A stretch of DNA of 64,000 bases, from assembly GCA_000507305.1 (NCBI GenBank), contig DF239218.1:61594-125593 (forward strand), written 5' to 3'. The position numbers and the translations under genes are program-made. Below the pieces are notes generated by a model, which worked only from the letters and a program-made list of their open reading frames with translations, did no database searches and had not been told where the DNA came from. The stretch's first letter is position 1; every line of letters begins with the position of its first letter. The DNA comes from Breviolum minutum Mf 1.05b.01 (lineage: Eukaryota > Sar > Dinophyceae > Suessiales > Symbiodiniaceae). Shown here one piece after another: positions 43,721-56,779 of the stretch.

Positions 43721-46700
43721 TCTAGTTATTCCCATTCAAGAATCCTAAAAGCAAAACAAGTTTTTGGCTGGTGGCAGTTCAACCACATCGACACATCGAC
43801 ATGCAGATCAAACCAACAAAAACGTCCCACCCAGTTGGAGCTGACCAAGTTGACATTTTCAACAATTTCCCACCAGACGTTGTCACCAACAGAAGTTCCG
43901 GGGCTTCATGACTCTGTAGAAGGTTAGGAGCTTGGGATCAACATTGCTGTGCAAAAAACGGTCGGTTTTAGAGTAGTTTCAAACGATTTTTAGAATTCAT
44001 GGTAATGAAACAAAATGGCCAGTGTTTCAAAAGTTCACATCGGATCCCTTCAACTGTTCATGTCCAGAGCATTGGGCCTATGCAAGCCTCAGGGAAACCA
44101 TGACGTTGAACATGGGGGCCATGGGCGGTGCCCAGCTCGAAGCGGTTGGAACCAAACTTGGAGCTTTCGAGATCCCTAGAAGTTTCGAAAGCTGAGGCGG
44201 AGCCAGTGCCATGCCACCCATTGACGCTTCAAAGCGCGAAACTCAAATCTATTGGATCCTGCCATATCCTGCATCAATGGAATGGCATTTCAACTTGTAA
44301 ACTCTAAGCAAATTGGCATAGATTCACCATCAAACATCTCACAATTGAGGTTCCCTTTGCCATTGCCTGAGTGGCTGGTGGGAAATCCGCCCTACCGCCA
44401 TGTTGTTCCAATTCACGTCCCGATACCTCAACAAGTAAAGCAACTCAAGGGCAGATTTTGGACTCGACCATCCCCAAGAGGCTTCAGGATTTAGCCATAT
44501 CTACCAATCAAACAAATTCACATGAAAGATGGATTCCCTTGTAGTTCCAGAAATCTGATTCAACATGGCAGGCTTTTCACTGCTGGTTTTGGCCTGGGCG
44601 CTATGGGTTCGGCTACCCCGTTTGCGTTGAGTGGGATAGATTTTGGAGATTTGTTTTGGAGATTTTTTAGAGACAATTATAAGTTAGATATGCTTTTGTA
44701 TTTGAAATTTGCGCTCGGTCTTAGGATTTCTTGAGAGGAGATTGATGGTCGCCTGAGAAAAGACATATTTTGCGACGTTGATTGTCGTCAGAACAAAAAG
44801 ATTGAACAAGTTATTTCAGCTCCAATTGATTTTTTTAATCAGTGTTTTCAACATTTGAAAGCATTCAGGTGTGGTAAATCCACACAGTGTTTTGCTCCCT
44901 GCTCAATCATAACCAACCAATCTTCACCATACCTTGGAATCACCGTTTTTGTTTGAAAAAAGCTCAGGTGCGGCCATGAGCTTGCTTTCCAGAGGTGCAA
45001 GTGCGGCGGAAGTGGCGTTTCGACGCCAGGCGGGGGCAATCCATGAATTGATTATCCTGAACCTTGATTGGTTGATAGGTGTTAATTTCTCAACCACGGT
45101 TTACAAGTTTATTTGCCCATGGGGTTAATCACTAGTCTTCAGATGTCTTCAGGTGGTACAGGATTTCATGGGCCAAGATGAAGTTGAGCGGATCAGTTGG
45201 ACAGGGTGAGGTATTGTTCCACTTGTCAATGTAGCCAGCGTATTTGGCCAGTTGCCATGCTGAAGATTTCTAATGCCGGTGGTAGGCCACCATTTGGCAG
45301 TAATGTTTCACTACTACCAGACATACCACACCTGCAATGGGGCGATGTGATACATACATAGCACCTATGCTAGAACCAGACATCTTGGACTCAGAGTCAA
45401 TTGCCACTGCAAGATGCTGATGTCTTTGGAGATCCCATCCAAAGACTATGCATACCAATGGGTGATGATCTCAGGTCGCCACAAAGATCCTCAACGTATT
45501 TCACAGTTTGAGAGCTACATTTGCACAGTTTCTTCTTCATGGTTTCTACTTGTTACTACGGGGGATATGCATCTTTTTTCACACTTGCTTGGCTCAATTT
45601 GCAACTCTCAGCACATTTCTGTTAACCACATGGTCCACTTCCAAACATTTTGATGCACACAATCTTTAAAGCTTCCAAAAGCCCAAACCAAACCAAGCAA
45701 AATCACTAGATTTGATGCCCAAGTGATTTCGTGGATTCCCTTTGTCACTAAGGTGATGCAATGGATGGTGGCCAATCGGATTCATGGATCACGTCACTTA
45801 GGGGTGGAAACGACCTACAGCAAGGCGACTTCGGAAGGTTGACGACTTTACTTGGTTAAGTGTGACCTTTGCTGGTGATTTTGAGTGACATCCCAGTTGA
45901 ATTGGATGGGCTGTTGAATAGGTACATACTCGTATCAATGCATATATATAGTATATGTCAATAGAACTGGGCTCACACATATACGTACTATGTACACTAT
46001 ATAGGTGCATGTACAAGGCTGATGATCGCCTCCTTTGGCTCAAGGCAAAGACCTTACAGATACTGCGAGGTCTACAGCACAAAACAGAAGAGCGCAACTG
46101 CCTTAACAGTCATTTGCATTCGTAGCTGCTATATACTGACTATACATAGCAGTGATATCGGTGTCACCACCGTTGACAGGTTATCAGCCGTGCTGGATTT
46201 CCAATACAATGGCAGGTCTGAAATGATGATTGTTCTCTCTTTCCTAACGATTTGCATGGTGAACGAATCCTTTGCTTTTGCTGGTGGCAACGACGTTTCT
46301 CCCATGATCTAGGCCCTAAGTTGTCCGTTTGCTTCATGCTCTGTGCAGGTGGCTAATGCAAATGTCTTGGGGCTGAGAAATACACCCAAGTGATTGGCCT
46401 GAGATTTTAGCCATATGTAACGGTATAGCTTCACCCATTCAGGATTGGCCTTCAGAATGTATTTTCTCAATACCTTTGGACTCATGATGCCATCCGCCCA
46501 CGCGCACAAATAAATTGTCGTTCTCCTCAGGAGGATTTCCCATTCCGTTACGAGATCTCTTGCAATGTCTTGGGGGATGAGTCCTTCATCATATAGTCCA
46601 CATGGTTCATCTAATTGATTCACGTGCAGAGCGATGAGAACTGAGGTACGTTTTCACCTTCCTGCCTGCATTAACGACGTTGGGATAGATCCATTCAGTT

Positions 46701-48546
46701 GTTGCTGTGGCTAACCCTTCATCTTTCATCGGCAGACAACGAATCTTCTGAAAACATCACAGGAGGTGGTGGGTTTGGAAGGTTCGTTGTCTGCCGATGA
46801 AGATGAAGGGTTAGCCACAGCAACAAATGAATGGATCTATCCCAACGTCGTTAATGCAGGCAGGAAGGTGCAAGCGCCAAGGCACATCCAGCCAAAGCAC
46901 GACCCGAAACGCCAGAAGAAAAGCCACCGCCTGACACTCCTCGACGTCAACCTCCTGACCCTCCTCCATCTCAAAGAATGCAAGAAGAAAGAAGGGAGGG
47001 TACCACATATGCTGAAGACCAACATACCACAAATGAGGCCGTGGTAAAGGACAAAGACAGCAGTGGTCAGGAGATGACTATTGGATGCATCATTACCAAT
47101 CAAGAGGTCGAGGAGGAAAAGGAGGATGGCAAAGACGATATCAAGGTGGATGGGAATATAGTGGACAATGGTAAGACCATCTACTTTCACTGACGAGAAC
47201 ACATGAGAGCCGGGCGCAGCTGAGGTTTCACCCAGTGCATCCGTAGTTGCGTTGTCTGCCGTAGTGCTTCTCGAATTTTGTTTCAAGATTTGCTTGGGAT
47301 GTTCCAGCATTTCGAAACCGACAAGTATTATACATGCATGAAGCGAAAAAGGATGTGGTAACCGTCCTAAAATTTAATTAACATTCGAAATTTCAAGCTT
47401 TGCCAATGAGGCCATCGGCATGTGTGACCCATGTAAATAGAGATTAGCACTATATAGGTGCATGTACAAGGCTGATGATCGCCTCCTTTGGCTCAAGGCA
47501 AAGACCTTACAGATACTGCGAGGTCTACAGCACAAAACAGAAGAGCGCAACTGCCTTAACAGTCATTTGCATTCGTAGCTGCTATATACTGACTATACAT
47601 AGCAGTGATATCGGTGTCACCACCGTTGACAGTATATATATATATATTATATTGTTAAGTATACATGCTTGAATTATATGGACCGTCTCAGAACAATGAG
47701 GAAACTGATGCGTGTGACCTTTTGGAACGTGAATTGCACATTTTGCCGCTTCAAAAGGAAACAACGATACATCTATCCAATCGCTTCATGCATCCCATTG
47801 GACAGGATGCTGCTGGAAGACAAATGGTCAACTTGGCTTTGTTAGATTTGTGGCAGAGTTTTTTTGGGGCTCAAAGGAAAGGGCTGAAGTATGCTGAGGT
47901 GGTCCACATTTCAGTTTTGGTTGTCAATGGGTTTTTGGACAACCGCCCTTTTTCGAATGTTGTAACCTAGTTTCGTAAACTAGGGACTTGCACAGTTTGT
48001 CTTCAAAAGATTCACCGGGCAAGGGACCCGCGCATTGGCGCCTATTTTTCAATTTCTTTCATAAAATTGCTTGGACATGGCGTTGCCCAACATTGGGCAA
48101 TAATCACCTTGACTTCGTGGCTTTGACAAAAGATTTGTTGCTGGTATATCATCTGACATGCAAGGCAAAAAAACAATCAAACATTTTATGTATTTTTCAG
48201 AAGCTTTGAACCAGAATTCTTCAACCATGTTAAATCATGCAAAAACTGAAAACCGACAATCTTTCCTTCACCATGAGCTATTTGTAGTGTTTAACCCCCC
48301 TGGTCTTTTTGAATTCTATTGCATGAAACTTTGCGTTCGATTTATTCAAACCAGCCCCAAAGCAGAAGACGCTGGGTCCCTCCATGTCTGCTTGGTTTTT
48401 GTGTTTGTGTGTTTTTATATCATACTGGCACTTTCCCACATCCAAGACTACTTCAGTGTAAGAAATTACATTTGAGGAAGCATCCGCACCAGGCAGCGTT
48501 TGACTTCATTCCAAGCCCTGGGCGACACTGGGTGAGGTGCAGCTGA
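43721..48546 (+). CDS. Unit C copy of the repeat-borne multi-exon gene, split by an insertion
   Basis: Exon candidates: 43721-43922 (same 202-nt length as in A), 44023-44195 (one Ala-to-Gly change), open frame 44252-44494, 44968-45078, 45143-45210, 45414-45653 (frameshifted relative to B after about 45560, though its downstream motif survives at 45713-45842), 47692-47898 (207 nt as in B, several amino-acid changes), 47988-48209 (truncated by deletions), and terminal exon 48457-48546. The frameshift, deletions and 1.7 kb insertion suggest this copy may be decaying, unless the insertion is spliced out as part of an intron. Confidence 0.5.
45995..46179. repeat. 185-bp direct repeat, left copy
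   Basis: Identical over 185 bases to 47448-47632, as read by eye. Contains a spliced-leader-like segment at 46024-46040 and a short open frame shared by both copies. Confidence 0.9.
46024..46040 (+). other. Possible dinoflagellate spliced-leader relic
   Basis: The bases GCCTCCTTTGGCTCAAG share their last 11 (TTTGGCTCAAG) and the leading GCC with the 3' part of the conserved dinoflagellate spliced leader. Relics arise when trans-spliced mRNA is copied back into the genome. The second copy is at about 47477-47493. Confidence 0.4.
46309..46623 (-). CDS. Minus-strand exon candidate inside the insertion
   Basis: On the minus strand, an acceptor CAATTAG and a GTATTG donor bound a protein-like piece (about 46597 down to 46466): DEPCGLYDEGLIPQDIARDL, then LLRRTTIYLCAWADGIMSPK. 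The frame is open further to 46309. No family is recognised. It may be a captured host exon or part of the element. Confidence 0.45.
   Translation of the reverse strand: MNQLDEPCGLYDEGLIPQDIARDLVTEWEILLRRTTIYLCAWADGIMSPKVLRKYILKANPEWVKLYRYIWLKSQANHLGVFLSPKTFALATCTEHEANGQLRA
46655..46870. repeat. 88-bp inverted repeat with 39-nt loop (hairpin)
   Basis: Arms are 46655-46743 and 46783-46870, with one mismatch and one single-base indel by eye. The loop is 46744-46782. Confidence 0.9.
46859..47193 (+). CDS. Exon candidate inside the insertion, disordered acidic product
   Basis: After a TAATGCAG acceptor, about 111 codons are open to TGA at 47191-47193. The product is Pro-rich then Glu/Asp/Lys-rich (ETPEEKPPPDTPRRQPPDPP; QEVEEEKEDGKDDIKVDG). 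Such composition fits a disordered linker. No catalytic motif. Confidence 0.45.
47448..47632. repeat. 185-bp direct repeat, right copy
   Basis: Identical partner of 45995-46179. The two copies lie 1268 bp apart and bound the hairpin and the coding-like segments. Confidence 0.9.
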
Positions 48547-49046
48547 CACTGGATAATCCCCTCTTGCATAGCTGGTTTCAAAATCCACCATGAATGCAAA
48601 CTTTAAAGAAAGGAAAGAATTGCCCAGCCAACAAGTGTTAGCTAGTTTTTGACTGAAAATATCTATACATATGAAAACATATCAATCTATATACATACAT
48701 GTATATATTTGCGTATATGCATAGGGTATCTTTTCATAGTCAGTTGGATCTGAGTTGGAAGGTGGCGTGGCAATTTCATTTTGGTTGACCGGGCCCGAGA
48801 GGCTGGGCGGTTCCCCGGGTCTCCCGGGAGTTTTGTAGGGCTGTTTTGTTCCTTTGGAAGGTACTGGTACCACATTTTACCACATGGTGTAGTTGTATAG
48901 CTTGCCATTTTTCTTAGATATCATGTTTAGATGGCAACATTTAGAAGAGGTAATTTGATTTGTGTCAGAAATGGCATGATCTTCTGATCTTCAGAGTCCA
49001 TAGCATATCATGATATCATATGGTATCATTTCTTGGATGTTTTTAG

Positions 49047-49149
49047 AATAGCTGCGAAGCACCCAGAGACCCGCCATGCTGACCAACTCTCAGACCAAAA
49101 CGGTGGACATGTCCACGGGAGCTCCGTGGGAAACCTTGACCTTGACGGC
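49047..49149 (+). CDS. Exon candidate
   Basis: The acceptor GGATGTTTTTAG opens a frame with HPETRHADQLSDQNGGHVHG and a Gly/Asp/Leu-rich end. A GTTGTC donor gives phase 0, matching the next exon. A frame starting at ATG 49078 is also open, so the choice is uncertain. Confidence 0.5.
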
Positions 49150-49354
49150 GTTGTCGTCAGGGATCCCGGTTGATACAACACAACGATGCCCCTGAAAAAG
49201 ATGATTGCAATGATGGATCAACACACTGAGGCTTAGACCCAATGTCTTCCACGAGATTTTAGCAGAGGCCAAAGAGGCGGCTTTGTGGATTTGCCTTTAT
49301 TGATTGAATTCTGTTATTTTATTGCAAATATGAGTGTCTCGATGTTCCTGGTAG

Positions 49355-49534
49355 GCAGCCTTGGCTCGTGAAGAAGGCATGACAATCATCTATCAGCAAC
49401 TGCCCCAGTGGATTCTTGAATATCAGTCATCTCAGCCTCCTCCCCCAGCCATCTCAGGTGTTATGGCCATGAGTGGAGGCCTTTTGGAAATCCCAAAAGG
49501 ATCAGGCGAATTGGGGAAAGAGGACTTGGGATAA
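49355..49534 (+). CDS. Terminal exon, unknown protein
   Basis: A GTTCCTGGTAG acceptor opens 59 codons to TAA at 49532-49534: AREEGMTIIYQQLPQWILEY, a Pro run, then MAMSGGLLEIPKGSGELGKE. The composition is convincing and the frame is uninterrupted. The frame also fits a GTGTTA donor after 49457, but reading on to the stop is simpler. Confidence 0.65.
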   Translation, partial: AALAREEGMTIIYQQLPQWILEYQSSQPPPPAISGVMAMSGGLLEIPKGSGELGKEDLG

Positions 49535-51347
<1,813 letters not shown>

Positions 51348-54300
51348 ATGGCGGATGGACCACCTGAATGGCTCAGATCTCGTGTACGGATTCTACGAAA
51401 AAAATCTTCACCAAGATCTGCACCACTCACGCCATATCGTTTGGAGTTAGTCTTTGGTGGTTTTCAATTGGATCATTTCGATGAAGATCGTTTAGACTTG
51501 CTTCTTCGTTGGCTTCGGGCATCCAAAGGTTTAGTGCAACAAGGCTTGGTTGCTGTCAATGGAAACAGCCTTGGCAGCTCGTTGTCCCTATTATGTTGGG
51601 CAGACTTCCGTGGAAGCAACTTACAAGACACGGGACTGGAAAAGCTGCTGAAATCTCTGGCAGCGTTGCCATTGAACATGGAACGTCTTTATTTGGCACA
51701 AAATTCCATTACATCAAGGCTCGAGTTTTGTGGATCCATTTGAATCATCATAAAAGGTTGTTTGATTTTTTTAACCCGTCACCAAGATGTGCCAGGCTCC
51801 TTACTTGTGACACACCCCATAGTATGCTGATAGCGAATTTTGGTGTGGCATTCTGTGGTGTTTCATCAGCAATAATTTTCGTTGGTCCATAAGTCCGTTA
51901 GACAAAGATCGTTTCGATCCTTCTTCGTGGAAGATCTTGGAAGTACATGGAAATTCGGCCAGATCTTATCGTCAAGAGAACGATGTAATCATTTTGTTTA
52001 CACGAAACTATTGCAACTGCTTCTAGCACAGTTTATAGGATTCGGCTTGATGCTTAGTCAAAGCCTCTACAGGAAAAACCGACTAATTATTGAAGTGCCT
52101 AGCTACATTATGAAGTCGCATTTTGTGAATGGCTACATGTTGATGAATATCCTATCATTTTCCTTTTGTAATGAGTAAGCTCAAGCCCCAAATGCCCCAA
52201 ATGATGATTGAGATACTGTATAAGATCCTGATTTCAGAAGCTTCCCAGGTTGGTGAAATGGGGGGATCTGAGTATCTTCAAGGACCAATGAACTTGAACT
52301 GAAATGGGTCAACTGCCAACAGCCTTCCCAAGTGCAGCTCTGGGGCAGTCAACAGTCTTCAGGTCCGCTGCAGCTCTCAAAGACTTTGTTCAAGTTGCTG
52401 AGGGCCTTGCAACTTTGGACTTGTCGCAAAACTCACTTGAGGATGCCAGCTGTTTCGCACTTCTATCATCATTCCCGTTGGATGTGTCTGCTACGCATAT
52501 CGTGAGTGTTTCTTGCCAATCAACAAGCATATGTTTTGAATGGTGGATGAATCCACCAACAATCAGCTTGTGATGTACTGGTTTTTACGGGTTTTTCTTG
52601 GGTGGACAACAGAAAGTTGCCACGTTCTTTTTCTAAAGAGATCCCTTTAGATTTCAAATCCACCCAGTCACCCGTTGCAGCAAAGCTCCATATCTTGTGC
52701 GAGTCAAGCGGAGGTTTTTCTGGCGGAGAATTTGATTCGGAACCCACCTGCCTTGATCGAACGCTTACGAAGAGCCAGCCGAGTGGTCTTGCTCGATGAA
52801 GTTTTGTCAGACTTGGCAGAGGTGTTTCGGTGAATGTTGTGAAAGGCAGGTATCCTTGATCTTCCAGTTACTCATGTATATCTATGTACGAAAAAACATA
52901 TACACATATTTGTATGTAATATTTATATATGTCTATATATCATGTCATACACATGCAATACAATCATTTGCACATATGGATACGTGGCTAAGTCATGATG
53001 TGATGTCAGATGACATTACCCTGTTACAAAGGGGTCTATGGGATTCCTCTTACTTCAAGGTTGTATAAGAATGATAGTTTGCCCTGAAAAAATCCGTTTC
53101 TATCGCCAAGATAAATAAGTTTCTATTGCTGACTGGCAAGTTGCGTCCGTAGGTGCATAGATCATGGCTTGTTTTTGTAGTGTAACTGGAAGACTGGGTA
53201 TTACATCCTCTTAAAAATCGTATTTTGCACCCTTCTATACCTCCATTTGCGGATTCTTACTGTAATCCTTCTATTTGTCCAACATGTCAGCCAAAAACAC
53301 CTGACACAAGTGCAAGGTGAAGGAGAAGTCGGAGAAGTCGTGCAAACTTCATTTGCCCTTCTTCTGTTTCCAACGAAGTGTGAAATCTGAGCTACCCATT
53401 GGAGCTCCGTCTCTAAAAAAGAGAGAACTTGGGGAATCTCCAGATATGCAGCCACTGAAGAACATGGTCAAACGTTTTGCCAGTGTTGAAACTTGGTGTC
53501 AAAAGAGAGCTTTGAAACACATCCCACTGGAGGATGAAGGTTAAATTTTGCAACTCCCAAAGTGCGCCAATACATATTTTAGTATTGGAGAGTTCGAGGA
53601 ATTATACTATTGCCACCCGCTGTATTAATGTGATGCCCACATATCTACTTTCCACGTGGTATACCTGTTTTTGTAGCAAGGCATTTGGAATGCTTAGACA
53701 GTAAGATGACAGCAAGATGGGTCTCTTTTCATTATGAAAGGACAGTGCAGTAAAAGCTTATCAAGAGATCACATAAGATACTCACAATATAGACAATGTA
53801 TAATTACAAGATATGCAGTTTCTTTTGGAATTTGTACAGGAAGTGGATTCTGCAATTCAATCTTTGAAGAGTTTGCTCCCAGAGCCCGTGAAGACGCTGG
53901 ATGTGGATGAGACGTCTACGGCGTCATTCTTGGCACAGATGAATAGCTTCATGCGAAACCTGGATTTGTCGACACCGACGCCAGCAGAAACACCAGCAGT
54001 GCCAGACGAGCAGGTAGCACCAGACCCTGCAGAAGAAATGGCCACAGCAATGCAAGTGGCAACTCCAAAGATAGCTTCTCAAGCAATTCCACCAGAACAT
54101 GCAGCGCCAATGGCCCCGCAAATGGCAGTCCCGCAACAAATGCCTGCACCACAAGCAATGCCACAGCCAATGCAAAGTGCGCCGCCAACGCCAGTATCAC
54201 AAACATCCCAAACATTGCCAGTGCCACAAATGAGTCAAATGCCACCAGGAGTGCAAATGCCTCCGCCAACCCCTCCTCCACCCTTGGTGCAAGTGAGACC

Positions 54301-54832
54301 CGGAATGCAACAGCCCTCACCACCAGCAGCATCGCACACTATAGCAGCCTCACAAGCAGCGCAGATGGCGCCTGTAATGATGGTACCACCGCGAATGCCT
54401 GCACCACCAGGAATGCCAGCAGCACAAACGACACAAATGGCACAGCCACTGCAACGTGCGCCGCTTACACCAGTATCACAAACATCGCAAACATTGCCAG
54501 TGCCACAAATGAATCAAATGCCACCAGGAGTGCAAATGCCTCCGCCAATCTCGGTGGCATCAACATTACCCGCGCAAACATTGCATAGCACAGCAGGGAT
54601 TTTTGCCTCACCGACTGCCACTGCACAACCTGCCATCGTCGGGACTAAAAGCATCCGACCGCCTGCACCACCCGCCCCGCCACCGCCGCCAGGTGGAGAT
54701 ACCAAACCCAAGAGTCCACGGAAAGCCTCGGTTCTTGCGGAATATGAAGCTGCTTTACTTGGAGAAACTGGAGATGGTGATGTGGAGGCGCCATGGAAAT
54801 CACAACGGCGAAGAGCCAGGAGAACTAGCTGA
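51348..54832 (+). CDS. Leucine-rich-repeat, proline-rich protein (five exons, 613 residues)
   Basis: Exons: 51348-51718, 52363-52501, 52681-52829, 53379-53539, 53811-54832. Every junction is in phase (2, 0, 2, 1) with AG|-type acceptors. The first donor is GC (AAG|GCTCGA); the others are GTGAGT, GTGAAT and GTTAAA. It starts at ATG 51348. Residues about 1-220 hold leucine-rich repeats of the ribonuclease-inhibitor style (LYLAQNSITS; LATLDLSQNSLEDASCFALL). A helical part follows with a predicted amphipathic stretch (PALIERLRRASRVVLLDEVL). The last exon adds a helical start (EVDSAIQSLKSLLPEPVKTL) and a long Pro/Met/Gln/Ala-rich region. That region contains a duplicated block sharing QTSQTLPVPQM-QMPPGVQM and a polyproline run (PPAPPAPPPPPGG), and ends in a basic tail. 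LRR and polyproline suggest a scaffold that binds other proteins, perhaps profilin- or SH3-like partners; this is inference. Confidence 0.75.
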
Positions 54833-56042
54833 TTCTGGGTGAAGCCGCCCAAGAGTTAAAACATTTGAGCGACTGAGAGTTTGGGTCGATGGAACAAGGG
54901 AATGGTATCATGTGTTGTGATGTGCCGTGTATGCATGACTCTGTGGTATGACTCTCTGATTGACGGTTCATCAATCTTATGTCAACAGGAGGTGCATGTA
55001 TTTCTAAACCAGTGACTCGATTTTCTCTAGTGACTCTAGTGACCATTTGGGGTCTTTCGGACCGTATGAACCTTGCGTCTAGCCAGATGTTGCCCATGGT
55101 CGATAGGTTTCTGAATCTTGAAGGCATTTCCCTCGAATCTTCATATCGATTCAGCAACTTGTAGGGACGGAATCTGGAATGCATGGAAATAGGATGTAGT
55201 CCATCGGATCCGATAGACACAGCAGGAAGGTGTCACTCAGGGTGAAGCCCAGCCCAGTCCATTTAAACTTTCAGCCTGTGAGCCATTGGAACTCGAGTTA
55301 TTTTTTCACGGAATTTCCTGTGCTTGCCCTGGAAATTGAAACATTAATCGTCCGAAAAGCCGGTTGAAACTCCATGATTCAGTTGGTGATTTTGAATGAA
55401 TAATATAGATTCACCCCATCACCCCAAAAGGCCTAATTTTTCTTGAATGAAATTCCAAGGTCCTCCTTCGTTTCAGCCTTGTCGGGTCGATTGGGTCCTT
55501 GACTCAGCTTTGGTAGATTTCTCGGAAATACATTGACGGTGAGGTCCTTCACATCTTCGCAATAGCATGCTTTAGCATCACAGAGACTTTCTCATGAATC
55601 GTTTGATAGATAAAGATGATGGAAGTGGTGGTTTCTTTCCTTTCCCCATGTTTTACTGTAGATGGGATGCATAATAATATGAATATGGATATATCAAGAG
55701 CTGTTCCTGGTACACAAGACATGTTCAGGGTTTATTTCAATGATGTTCGGCTACAGATGCAACTGTTACAACCATGGTGTTTCAATCTCCATTCCAAACT
55801 TTATCCTCAAATAGAGAAGAGTCGTGGGGTTGAAAAAATTCACACCAACTTCTTGTTCACTGGTACTTCGGGGCGGGTTTTTTGCATCGTATCATGCGAG
55901 ATCCTAAGGTTACAATATTTGTGTGTTGAACCTGGGTGATCCCAGCATGACTGATGACAGGTGTGGATCGGGATGATGGTGTGTTGATGCCCATTTGAAA
56001 CGTGCCATTTTATGATACAGTGGCCAAGTTTGATTTGATTCA
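54833..56042. other. 3' region of the LRR gene and spacer; weak open frame at 55616-55939
   Basis: A 107-codon frame at 55616-55939 contains MDISRAVPGTQDMFRVYFND and has a TTACTGTAG acceptor inside it. Without a donor or domain it is only a weak candidate. Confidence 0.3.
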
Positions 56043-56238
56043 GTGGCATACTGTAGTTCATTTAATGTTGTATCTATTTATGCTTGTATAGTCGGGACTT
56101 CATATCAGTGCAATGAAGCGTTTTGCAGATCAGATCCCTTTTGGTGTTTGCATCACGTGAATCCCGAGTCCGACACACCAAATAACCTCCACAGATCCCC
56201 CCGAGGAACAAGGGTGAAGAATCTGGGCTTGTTGACGG

Positions 56239-56571
56239 GTGCAGGTGATGATCATGTTTGGAACTTTGGCAAAACACAAGATCCAACCATGCAACTTGCC
56301 CATGATCCATGCAGTTGCACTGGGGGAACAGGTTGGCTCACATGCTTGCCGTTGTACCACCTCGATGTGTGGTCCTGTTGGAGGACGAGTGATGCGGACA
56401 CACAGAGATCCAAAACTACTCAGGGATGGAAGCGATATAAATTCCCAGTGCAATGCATTGGTTTGGTTGGCTTTAAGTGGCGGCAGGATGTGGACTTTGC
56501 GGTATCTCAACAAACACCCCACGATCCCGCGGGTCCATATGCAGGAGTGTGGAGTCCCAAATGCAGGGATA
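56239..56571 (+). CDS. Exon candidate, faintly ankyrin-like
   Basis: The frame contains RDGSDINSQCNALVWLALSG followed by GRMWTLRYLNKH, whose spacing resembles an ankyrin repeat (DIN...ALxxLALSGG...LRYL). A different frame is open for 203 codons over 56043-56654, and a third for part of it, so the reading frame is not certain. Confidence 0.4.
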
Positions 56572-56590
56572 TGAAAGGATGGGAGGAATG

Positions 56591-56779
56591 GTTGATGTAT
56601 TTCCACCTGCGAAATGCATGCGAAATGCAGCCGGATTCCATAAGGTTGCCTTGAAGATCCTTCAAGAACTCCAAACTCATGACCTGCAAAACGTTCGAAA
56701 AAAATGTTCTGCCCAAAATTTTGAGATTAGCAAACCCTCCAAGGAGTTGTTTCAAGTCGACACATCAGTCCCCTTCTAA
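56591..56779 (+). CDS. Exon candidate ending in TAA
   Basis: The frame contains FHKVALKILQELQTHDLQNV and EISKPSKELFQVD and stops at 56777-56779. The helix and charged end look real. Part of it follows a GAAATGCAG acceptor at about 56630. Confidence 0.45.
   Translation, partial: VDVFPPAKCMRNAAGFHKVALKILQELQTHDLQNVRKKCSAQNFEISKPSKELFQVDTSVPF

Larger units (their letters stand above)
45957..47630. mobile_element. 1.7 kb insertion in unit C, candidate non-autonomous element
   Basis: Compared with unit B (around 40860-40890), unit C carries extra sequence here. The insert could start GTCAA and end TTGAC, flanked by AGTATAT on both sides (45950-45956 and 47631-47637), but the AT-rich target makes these borders tentative. 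Inside are 185-bp direct repeats, an 88-bp hairpin and coding-like segments on both strands. No transposase or reverse transcriptase is visible. Confidence 0.5.
43139..49040. repeat. Tandem unit C of the segmental repeat, interrupted by an insertion
   Basis: 43139-45930 is close to A and B. The match resumes at about 47645 and runs to about 49038, where C leaves the shared sequence before the place of the NTF2-like gene. The 3' half is more diverged than the 5' half, with several deletions relative to A and B. Confidence 0.85.

Noticed and set aside
46022..46312. Plus-strand frame starting in the left direct repeat (and 47475-47672 in the right)
   Set aside because: The identical 185-bp repeat makes the two frames identical at the start, and they diverge into unrelated sequence. 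Nothing suggests a real protein.
53924..54852. Minus-strand frames of 83-127 codons
   Set aside because: Antisense to the proline-rich exon of the LRR gene. Low stop density comes from the repeated CCN/GCN codons.
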